Shown here in pieces: positions 1-5,166 of a stretch of DNA of 6,932 bases. Below the pieces are notes generated by a model. That model searched no databases. It saw nothing but the letters and a program-made list of their open reading frames with translations, and had not been told where the DNA came from. The stretch is from a bacterium (lineage in GTDB: Bacteria > Spirochaetota > Spirochaetia > Treponematales > Rectinemataceae), in NCBI GenBank assembly GCA_021813065.1, contig JAKALZ010000100.1, forward strand, positions 1 to 6,932, in the 5' to 3' direction. Every line of letters begins with the position of its first letter. Within the stretch, counting starts at the first letter, position 1. A program made the position numbers and the translations under genes.

Positions 1-304
1 GTTCCTCCAGAAGTGTCTGCAACACCGGAAGGTTGTAGCAGAGCGTCTTCCCCGACGCGGTGGGTGTCACCACAACGAAATCGCGCTTGGCCCTCGCGAG
101 CTCGTATGCCGCTCGCTGATGACTGTAGAGCGCCGAGATGCCGCGCTCCGCGAGCGCGTGGGCGAGGGCGGGAGAGAGGTCGTCCGGAAGCGGAACGAGC
201 GTAGCAGATTTCGCGGGGAACCTGGTCGACCACGCGATTTCGCTTTCCGAGGCGAGGAACGCTGCTAATTCGTCATAAATGGCATTTGCGGATTCCATAT
301 ACAT
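1..304 (-). CDS. DEAD/DEAH-box helicase, Hrq1/YprA-like, N-terminal part (truncated by window edge)
   Basis: Translating the minus strand from the ATG at 304 gives 101 residues open to the window edge. The end of the fragment contains SHQRAAYELARAKRDFVVVT followed by TPTASGKTLCYNLPVLQTL. That is the Q-motif-like region and the Walker A (motif I, TASGKT) of a superfamily 2 helicase. The 'YSHQ..A.ELA...DFVVVTPTASGKTLCYNLPVL' pattern is characteristic of the Hrq1/YprA family, usually large proteins with a C-terminal DUF1998 zinc-binding domain and thought to act in DNA repair. Everything after motif I lies outside the window, so the DEAH box and C-terminal domain cannot be checked. A second in-frame ATG at 298 is an alternative start. 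Neither has a good ribosome binding site, so initiation may be weak or leaderless. The family call is fairly secure, the exact subfamily less so. Confidence 0.85.
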   Translation of the reverse strand, partial: MYMESANAIYDELAAFLASESEIAWSTRFPAKSATLVPLPDDLSPALAHALAERGISALYSHQRAAYELARAKRDFVVVTPTASGKTLCYNLPVLQTLLEE

Positions 305-314
305 AGGATATACT
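286..314 (+). promoter_or_regulatory. Candidate sigma-70-type promoter for glgC
   Basis: TATACT at 309-314 matches the -10 consensus at 5 of 6 positions. TTGCGG at 286-291 is a 3 of 6 match for the -35 box at 17-nt spacing. Transcription would begin near 321 and leave a leader of about 47 nt before glgC. The -35 lies inside the first codons of the divergent helicase gene. This is inferred from consensus only. Confidence 0.35.
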
Positions 315-340
315 CTAGCTATCAGCACGAAAAAGGTAAA
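312..340 (-). promoter_or_regulatory. Candidate promoter for the divergent helicase gene
   Basis: On the minus strand TTTACC (335-340) and TAGAGT (312-317) are each 4 of 6 matches to the -35 and -10 consensus, separated by 17 nt. Transcription would begin at or next to the helicase ATG at 304, which would explain why that start has no ribosome binding site. The -10 overlaps the glgC -10 box by 3 bp. Weak consensus evidence only. Confidence 0.25.
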
Positions 341-367
341 TCGGCATAAAACCGGAAAGGAGCGAAT

Positions 368-1642
368 ATGGCCGAAATTCTATCGATCGTCCTGGGTGGA
401 GGAAAAGGCACGCGTCTTTTCCCGCTGACCAAGGAAAGATCAAAGCCGGCGGTTCCTTTTGGCGGAAAATATCGAATAGTCGATATTCCGATTTCCAACT
501 GCATCAACTCAGGATTCAAAAAAATCTATATCCTCACCCAGTTTAACTCCGCTTCGCTGCACCTCCACATATCGCGCTCGTACAATTTTGATCATTTTTC
601 CAAAGGTTTCGTGGAGATTCTCGCGGCGGAGCAGACGCCAGTTCACTCTGGGTGGTATGAGGGCACCGCGGACGCGGTGAGAAAGAATTTGATTCACTTC
701 CGACCGCACAACCCAACCCATTACATGATCGTCTCAGGAGATCAGTTGTACCGAATGGACCTCGCCGAGATGTTCAAGCAACACCTCGAGTCGGCAAGCC
801 GTCTCACCGTCGCGGGGACACTCGTCTCAAGAAATGAGGCGAGCTCACTTGGCATTATAAAAATCAAGCCGGACTCAAGTATCGACAGCTTCTTGGAAAA
901 ACCAGGCACCACAAAGAATATTGACGAATTTCAGGTTCCCGCTTCTCTCCGACCCAAGGGTTCAGATACTTCGAAGCCTTACCTCGCGAGTATGGGAATC
1001 TACATCTTCGACGCGTCGCTCATCGAAGAAGTCATGCAGATGGACGCGAATGATTTTGGCAAGGAAATTATCCCCTCGGTGGTCGCGAAGGAGAAGGTCA
1101 ATACCTTCGTGTTCAACGGTTACTGGGAGGACATCGGCACGATTCGAAGCTTCTACGAGGCGAATATTGAGCTCACGGATATTAACCCCAAGTTCAATTT
1201 CTACGACGAACACATGCCGATCTACACGCACGCGCGCAATCTTCCCGCTTCGAAGCTCAATTACTGCACACTCAATCAAGCCCTCGCGAGCGACGGCTGC
1301 ATCATCACCAACGCATCCATTACGCGCTCGATCGTCGGAATCCGTACGGTCATCGAGTCAGGCGCGAGCCTCGACGGCGTGGTCTGCATGGGTGCCGACT
1401 ACTACGAAACAGACGCCGAGAAGGCCGAAAACATAAAAAATCGCGTGCCCCATATCGGTATCGGTGGGGGATCTATAATTCGGCGAGCTATCATCGATAA
1501 AAATGCCCGCATCGGGTCGAACTGCAGAATCGGCATCGATCCGCTGCAGCGCGATGAGGGCGAATACAGCTCGCACTATATTGTCGATGGAATCATCGTC
1601 ATTCCGAAGAACAAAATTATTCCCGACGGAACGGTAATCTAG
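368..1642 (+). CDS. glgC: Glucose-1-phosphate adenylyltransferase (ADP-glucose pyrophosphorylase)
   Basis: GlgC makes ADP-glucose and pyrophosphate from ATP and glucose 1-phosphate, the committed step of bacterial glycogen synthesis in the cytoplasm. The 424 residues match the usual family length. The nucleotidyltransferase domain opens with VLGGGKGTRLFPLT (8-21) and KPAVPFGGKYRIVDIPISNC (26-45). SGDQLYRMD (123-131) carries the catalytic Asp125, FLEKPG (175-180) the glucose-1-phosphate Lys178, and GYWEDIGT (251-258) the conserved Asp255 region. Left-handed beta-helix repeats occupy roughly 310-424. TQFNSASL, QGTADAVR-like YEGTADAVR, IIDKNARIG and the DGTVI end resemble the cyanobacterial/plant branch rather than the enterobacterial one. 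Lys378 and Lys414 align with lysines that bind the activator 3-phosphoglycerate in that branch, by family knowledge. The ATG at 368 has AAAGGAG at 356-362, 5 nt upstream. No other glycogen gene is adjacent within the window. Confidence 0.95.
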   Translation: MAEILSIVLGGGKGTRLFPLTKERSKPAVPFGGKYRIVDIPISNCINSGFKKIYILTQFNSASLHLHISRSYNFDHFSKGFVEILAAEQTPVHSGWYEGTADAVRKNLIHFRPHNPTHYMIVSGDQLYRMDLAEMFKQHLESASRLTVAGTLVSRNEASSLGIIKIKPDSSIDSFLEKPGTTKNIDEFQVPASLRPKGSDTSKPYLASMGIYIFDASLIEEVMQMDANDFGKEIIPSVVAKEKVNTFVFNGYWEDIGTIRSFYEANIELTDINPKFNFYDEHMPIYTHARNLPASKLNYCTLNQALASDGCIITNASITRSIVGIRTVIESGASLDGVVCMGADYYETDAEKAENIKNRVPHIGIGGGSIIRRAIIDKNARIGSNCRIGIDPLQRDEGEYSSHYIVDGIIVIPKNKIIPDGTVI

Positions 1643-2247
1643 CCGCGAACGACCAGACTCATCGCCTGGGCGAGTTCAGGGTCGCCGTTGAGGTAATGAT
1701 CCGACACTTCCTGCGCGGTGAGCCCCTCGAGCTCATGGCTCATGTAGTGTATCCAAAGCTCGTCTTCGCGCGATTTAACCTCGATCTTCCTGCACCAGTA
1801 ATCCGGGGCGATAGGCAAATGCTGGGGAATGTACTCACGGACCTTGTAATCGTGGACCGCGATCTTTATGTCGCTTCGCGGCAATCCCCTATCCATGATC
1901 ACTTTGGTCAAATAATTGATGGTGCGGCCTGAATCGAATACATCGTCGACGAGCAACACCTTGTCGCCGTGGCGCAAAAAATCGGGATTGTAGGTCCAGC
2001 CATCGATCTTGATGGCTTCCTGCTGATCGAAACCGTGATACGAGCGAGCGACAACCGCGGCGTAGAACACAGGCCGCCCGTTGCCCTTCACAAACTTGAA
2101 GTATTCACTTATGACATTTCCCATGTACGCGCCGCCGCGCAGCGACACATAGATGACATCGGGAATAAAACCGTCCGTGTAAATTCGATACGCGAGTTTG
2201 ATCGCGTTGTCGCGGATGGTGTCATAATGAACAAATTCTTTGCGCAT
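1639..2247 (-). CDS. Purine-type phosphoribosyltransferase (substrate uncertain)
   Basis: This 202-residue protein is a type I phosphoribosyltransferase, which transfers a base to or from PRPP. VLLVDDVFDSGRT (97-109) is the PRPP-binding signature with its two adjacent acidic residues. VSLRGGAYMGNVIS (34-47) is the pyrophosphate-loop region, and ARSYHGFDQQ (67-76) is the flexible-loop region. An aromatic stretch near PDYWCRKIE (148-156) is where purine enzymes of the hypoxanthine/xanthine/guanine group hold the base. A purine salvage role is therefore the best inference, but I cannot separate xanthine-guanine from hypoxanthine specificity or exclude a regulatory role, so I give no symbol. The ATG at 2247 follows AAGGGAAG (2255-2262). 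That ribosome binding site lies in one arm of a perfect hairpin (see 2254-2278). The gene converges on glgC and shares its last 4 bases with it. Confidence 0.85.
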   Translation of the reverse strand: MRKEFVHYDTIRDNAIKLAYRIYTDGFIPDVIYVSLRGGAYMGNVISEYFKFVKGNGRPVFYAAVVARSYHGFDQQEAIKIDGWTYNPDFLRHGDKVLLVDDVFDSGRTINYLTKVIMDRGLPRSDIKIAVHDYKVREYIPQHLPIAPDYWCRKIEVKSREDELWIHYMSHELEGLTAQEVSDHYLNGDPELAQAMSLVVRG

Positions 2248-2253
2248 AGATTC

Positions 2254-2278
2254 GCTTCCCTTAAAAAATAAGGGAAGC
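2254..2278 (-). promoter_or_regulatory. Hairpin that would sequester the phosphoribosyltransferase ribosome binding site
   Basis: On the minus strand GCTTCCCTTA (2269-2278) and TAAGGGAAGC (2254-2263) are perfect reverse complements around a 5-nt T loop, giving a 10-bp stem. The 3' arm contains the Shine-Dalgarno-like AAGGGAAG that ends 7 nt before the ATG. The 5' arm is also part of the terminator hairpin at 2263-2296, so the two folds exclude each other. The pairing is read directly; a regulatory role is inferred. Confidence 0.5.
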
Positions 2279-2296
2279 CTCCGCGTGGAGGCTTCC
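2263..2296 (-). terminator. Rho-independent terminator downstream of htrA / in the leader of the phosphoribosyltransferase gene
   Basis: Read on the minus strand, GGAAGCCTCC (2287-2296), loop ACGC (2283-2286) and GGAGGCTTCC (2273-2282) form a perfect 10-bp GC-rich stem. A T-rich run with six consecutive Ts (2263-2268) follows. It begins about 40 nt after the htrA stop codon, so it most simply ends the htrA transcript. It would also act as an attenuator on anything started from the candidate promoter at 2326-2354. In the plus direction the stem is followed only by TTTC, so termination of glgC read-through would be weak. Confidence 0.85.
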
Positions 2297-2325
2297 TTTC
2301 ACGGAATGACCCGCTCTTATCGGGG

Positions 2326-2354
2326 ACTATATACTCACTTCCCTACATAGGCAA
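2326..2354 (-). promoter_or_regulatory. Candidate promoter for the phosphoribosyltransferase gene
   Basis: On the minus strand TTGCCT (2349-2354, 4 of 6 to the -35) and TATAGT (2326-2331, 5 of 6 to the -10) are spaced by exactly 17 nt and overlap the last codons and stop of htrA. Transcription would start near 2319. It would give a leader of about 72 nt holding both the terminator and the hairpin that covers the ribosome binding site. Consensus match only. Confidence 0.4.
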
Positions 2355-3864
2355 GAGTCTCGACCGTTTGCCCATTGCGATTGATTGTGTAGATAAGTTT
2401 CTTGCCAAGATTTTTCGCGATCAGGTCGTAGTAATCCTTAAGATTATTGACATCCTTGCCATTGACTTTGGTGATGATATCGCCAGACTGCAGACCCATG
2501 GTCGCCGCTGGCGACTTAGCGAGCACATCGGCCACGAGCACGCCCTTTACACCATCGGGAATCTGTTTCTGGTCGACTGAATCGGACTTGAGCGAGAGCA
2601 ACGTGGCTCCCGGGAAAATGAGCGCGCTGTTCGATGCGATAGAATCGTTTCTGAGATCGATCTTCGCCTCGATCGTGATCTGTGTGCCGCTGCGGATGAG
2701 GCTGAATTTAGCGCTAGTGCCCGCCTTTATGTCGCCAACCACGCGCACCAGGTCATCGGTGCTCTGCACAGGATTGCCATTCACCGCCGTAATGAAATCG
2801 CCGGGGAGAATGCCGGATTTGTCGGCGGGGCCTTTGAGGAAGATATCGCCGATAAGCGCTCCCTTCATATTGTCGAGACCGAGCTCTTTGGCGCTGGCCT
2901 GATCCTGCGTGATGTTAGAGAGGCTCACGCCTAGCCAGCCATATTTCACCGAGCCGCTGGTGATGAAGTCGTCGATCGTGTTTTTGATGTTGTTGATAGG
3001 AATCGCGAAGCCGAGGCCTACTGAACCGCCTGTAGGCGACGCGATCCAGGTATTGAGACCCACTACTTCTCCACGGATATTGACGAGCGCGCCGCCAGAG
3101 TTGCCTTTATTGATCGCTGCGTCAGTTTGAATAAAATCGTTGATGTTGCCGTCCGGTCCGCCGCTCCTGCCGAGCGCGCTGACGATGCCCGCGGTCACGG
3201 AAGAGACATAGCCGAAGGGACTTCCAAGAGCAATAGCCCAATCGCCGACCTGAAGCTGCGAGGAGTCACCGAGTTTCGCTACGGAAATGTCGGTGTCGTT
3301 CGATTCAAATTTCACGAGCGCAACATCTTTTCGCGAGTCGGCCCCAACGAGTTTGCCGTCGTACTGCCGCCCATCGCTCAGTTTCACGGTTATTTTTGAG
3401 GCGTTGCCTGCCACATGGTTGTTGGTCAGCACATAGAGGGTTTTTCCAGATCTTCGGACGATCACTCCCGATCCAAGCCCTTCCTGAGGCTGATACTGCT
3501 GCGGTGTGGGCGTGTCCGGCCCAAAGAAGAAATTGAAGGGAAACTGCGGTGTCTGATCCTGCTGAGGCGAAGTCTGGGCCTTAGGCGGGTTCTCGACGAC
3601 ATCGAGCTCGACCACTGCGGGAAGCACTGTCTTCGCGATGTTCCGGAATGCGCTCTGGACCGATTCCGCGGTGGCTATCGCCGATTCAGTATCCGCGCTG
3701 GCGACGAGCGAGGGTGATTCAGCTTTGACAACAGAAAGCGCGGCGCCACCAGACGAGGGGCCAGCCCTGAAGGTGAACGCGAGCGCGAAACCGATCACAA
3801 TGCCGAGAACCACCAAGTTCGCGATGAAAAAATTGCGCGAATGTAGTTTCTTGATTATAGACAT
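2335..3864 (-). CDS. htrA: Membrane-anchored periplasmic serine protease/chaperone, HtrA/DegP family
   Basis: HtrA proteins degrade or hold misfolded proteins in the cell envelope. The 509 residues have the complete layout: an N-terminal hydrophobic segment (about 12-31) acting as anchor or uncleaved signal, and a trypsin-like domain with catalytic triad His150 (TNNHVAG), Asp180 (RKDVALVK) and Ser256 (GNSGGAL). A first PDZ domain spans about 306-395 (GWLGVSL, GPADKSGILPGDFITAVNG) and a second about 412-505 (SPAATMGLQSGDIITKVNGK). A Gln/Pro-rich stretch at about 93-128 corresponds to the flexible LA loop of DegP-type proteins. Two PDZ domains favour DegP/DegQ over single-PDZ DegS, while the anchor suggests a membrane-tethered form. 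The ATG at 3864 has a strong GGAGGA (3871-3876) 6 nt upstream. It is separated from map by 116 nt carrying a weak terminator and a candidate promoter, so it may be expressed on its own. Confidence 0.95.
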   Translation of the reverse strand: MSIIKKLHSRNFFIANLVVLGIVIGFALAFTFRAGPSSGGAALSVVKAESPSLVASADTESAIATAESVQSAFRNIAKTVLPAVVELDVVENPPKAQTSPQQDQTPQFPFNFFFGPDTPTPQQYQPQEGLGSGVIVRRSGKTLYVLTNNHVAGNASKITVKLSDGRQYDGKLVGADSRKDVALVKFESNDTDISVAKLGDSSQLQVGDWAIALGSPFGYVSSVTAGIVSALGRSGGPDGNINDFIQTDAAINKGNSGGALVNIRGEVVGLNTWIASPTGGSVGLGFAIPINNIKNTIDDFITSGSVKYGWLGVSLSNITQDQASAKELGLDNMKGALIGDIFLKGPADKSGILPGDFITAVNGNPVQSTDDLVRVVGDIKAGTSAKFSLIRSGTQITIEAKIDLRNDSIASNSALIFPGATLLSLKSDSVDQKQIPDGVKGVLVADVLAKSPAATMGLQSGDIITKVNGKDVNNLKDYYDLIAKNLGKKLIYTINRNGQTVETLAYVGK

Positions 3865-3881
3865 AGTGTATCCTCCGATGC

Positions 3882-3910
3882 TCTATAGAATTTGCATAAG
3901 CTAAATTCAA
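3882..3910 (-). promoter_or_regulatory. Candidate promoter for htrA
   Basis: Minus-strand TTGAAT (3905-3910) and TATAGA (3882-3887) are each 4 of 6 matches to the -35 and -10 boxes at 17-nt spacing, in a strongly AT-rich stretch just ahead of the htrA ribosome binding site. The implied leader is only about 12 nt. I see no clear binding motif for an envelope-stress factor. Consensus inference only. Confidence 0.35.
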
Positions 3911-3916
3911 TATAAT

Positions 3917-3941
3917 AAAAAACGAACATTGGAGAAATGTT
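3917..3941 (-). terminator. Weak intrinsic terminator after map
   Basis: On the minus strand AACATT (3936-3941) and AATGTT (3925-3930) form a 6-bp AT-rich stem with a 5-nt loop. CG and then six Ts (3917-3922) follow. It lies 40 nt beyond the map stop. The stem is short and AT-rich, so partial read-through into htrA is likely. Confidence 0.4.
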
Positions 3942-3980
3942 ACATAGGTTTAAGAAATTTTTTGCTGGAATCGGCGCAAT

Positions 3981-4727
3981 TCACCATCTAGTAAGAACTT
4001 CGCAACCATCAGCCGTAACAAGCACGGTGTGCTCGAAGTGCGCGGAGAGCGAACCATCCATGGTTACCACAGTCCAATCGTCGTCAAGCACGCGCACATC
4101 GCTCGTGCCGATGTTGATCATGGGTTCGATAGCAAGTACCATGCCAGGCACGATTCGAGGATTTGGGCCCGCCGAGACATAGTTGGGGATCTGTGGATCT
4201 TCGTGAATTTCAAGACCAACGCCGTGGCCGCAGTATTGGCGCACGACCTTGAAGCCGTTTTTTGTCGCGTGCGAGAATACCGCGCGAGAGATATCCGAGA
4301 TGCGCGCGTGCGGAGCAATTTGAGCGATCGCGAGGTTGAGGCACTCGCGAGTGACATCGAGGAGGCGCTGGGCTTCGGATCTGATGGCGCCAACCGGCAA
4401 AGTGATCGCCGCGTCTGAGAAATAGCCATCGAGTTCGATGCCGCTGTCAATGCCCACAATATCGCCTTCCACGAGCGGTCTATCGTGAGGAATGCCATGA
4501 ATCACAACCTCATTCGCGGATACGCAGAGCGTAGCCGGATATCCTTCGTAGCCAAGAAACGCCGGTGTACCTCCGCGCGCGCGAATAAAATCTTCAGCGA
4601 AGGCATCGAGCTCTTTTGGGGTTACGCCAGGCTTTACGAGGGGTTTAAGCGCTTTATACATCTCTGAGAGCATGGCGCACGAGGCGCGAATACCCTCAAT
4701 CTGCCGCTCATTTTTTAGTCGTATCAT
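3981..4727 (-). CDS. map: Methionine aminopeptidase, type I
   Basis: MetAP removes the initiator methionine from nascent cytoplasmic proteins when the second residue is small. With the start at 4727 the protein has 248 residues, close to the usual size of the short type Ia enzymes without an N-terminal zinc finger. It begins MIRLKNERQIEGIRAS, the usual family opening. All five metal ligands are visible: Asp94 (GIDSG), Asp105 (FSDAAIT), His168 (CGHGVG), Glu201 (AIEPM) and Glu232 (HFEHTVLV). His77 (VIHGIP) is the conserved substrate-pocket histidine. The frame stays open upstream to an ATG at 4778, but the 17 extra residues do not resemble the family. The ATG at 4727 has GAGAAGGG (4733-4740) 5 nt upstream. 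The start lies inside the end of nusB (20-nt overlap), which suggests translational coupling. Confidence 0.95.
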   Translation of the reverse strand: MIRLKNERQIEGIRASCAMLSEMYKALKPLVKPGVTPKELDAFAEDFIRARGGTPAFLGYEGYPATLCVSANEVVIHGIPHDRPLVEGDIVGIDSGIELDGYFSDAAITLPVGAIRSEAQRLLDVTRECLNLAIAQIAPHARISDISRAVFSHATKNGFKVVRQYCGHGVGLEIHEDPQIPNYVSAGPNPRIVPGMVLAIEPMINIGTSDVRVLDDDWTVVTMDGSLSAHFEHTVLVTADGCEVLTRW

Positions 4728-5154
4728 CGTTGCCCTTCTCTCCGGCCTTATCTCTGCGTATTCCGTCAAGCACGCCATTGATAAAGCGGTACGAATCCTC
4801 GCTGCCGTATTCCTTGGCGATCTCTATAGCCTCATCGATATTGATCTGTGCGGGTATATCGCTCTGGAAAAGGAGGCTGTACGCGCCAACGCGCAGAATG
4901 GCCAAATCTACCTTTCGCAAGCGTTCAAAAGTCCAGTGCTCAAGATGCCGTTGGATAATGGCGTCTATTTCCCGGATCTGTTCAATTGTGCCCGCGATGA
5001 GGAGTGTGGAAAAAGCGAGAATTTCAGGCTCATACGTGTCCTTCTTCTCGTCGAGCCACTCAAAAGAGAGAAGCTCCGATAGAGATTGCCCGGACATTTC
5101 CCAGGCGTAGAGCGCCTGAACCGCAAGGATTCTCGCTTTTCTTCGTGATGCCAC
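4708..5154 (-). CDS. nusB: Transcription antitermination factor NusB
   Basis: NusB binds BoxA RNA with ribosomal protein S10 (NusE) and promotes antitermination, chiefly of rRNA operons. The 148 residues are the normal family length and all-helical in appearance. ARILAVQALYAWEMSG (7-22) is the conserved N-terminal RNA-binding helix. RLRKVDLAILRVGAYSLLF (78-96), INIDEAIEIAKEYGSEDS (104-121) and RFINGVLDGI (123-132) are the diagnostic C-terminal helices. The start is GTG at 5154, supported by AAGGGGGG (5158-5165) just upstream; an ATG start would remove the conserved first helix. The Shine-Dalgarno overlaps the stop codon of the isomerase gene upstream, and the 3' end overlaps map by 20 nt, so the three genes look co-transcribed and translationally coupled. 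The tail (134-148) is lysine-rich and polar, probably disordered. Confidence 0.95.
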   Translation of the reverse strand: MASRRKARILAVQALYAWEMSGQSLSELLSFEWLDEKKDTYEPEILAFSTLLIAGTIEQIREIDAIIQRHLEHWTFERLRKVDLAILRVGAYSLLFQSDIPAQINIDEAIEIAKEYGSEDSYRFINGVLDGIRRDKAGEKGNDDTTKK

Positions 5155-5157
5155 GTT

Positions 5158-5166
5158 CCCCCCTTA
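5158..5166 (-). promoter_or_regulatory. Ribosome binding site of nusB overlapping the upstream stop codon
   Basis: On the minus strand the stop TAA (5164-5166) of the isomerase gene runs directly into GGGGGG (5158-5163), so the two As of the stop form part of AAGGGGGG. The last G is 3 nt before the GTG start, while the AAGGGG core has 5-nt spacing. This supports GTG at 5154 and coupled translation. Confidence 0.6.

Noticed and set aside
13..204. 63-residue plus-strand Arg-rich frame
   Set aside because: It is antisense to the helicase N-terminus, whose Walker A and surrounding motifs account for the sequence.
921..1436. 171-residue plus-strand frame inside glgC
   Set aside because: It is a Ser/Arg-rich out-of-frame shadow of the strongly conserved GlgC coding sequence, with no recognisable motif.
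2248..2334. Purine or PreQ1 riboswitch ahead of the phosphoribosyltransferase gene
   Set aside because: Only about 30 nt lie between the candidate start site and the terminator stem, and I see no purine three-way junction or PreQ1 consensus; only the alternative hairpins are supported.
4029..4418. 129-residue plus-strand frame opposite map
   Set aside because: It is antisense to the catalytic part of map, shows no family motif, and is explained by the lack of stops in GC-rich antisense sequence.
4728..4778. Longer map reading frame starting at the ATG at 4778
   Set aside because: The 17 extra residues do not resemble methionine aminopeptidases, they run deep into nusB, and the ATG at 4727 has a ribosome binding site and the standard MIRLKNERQI opening.
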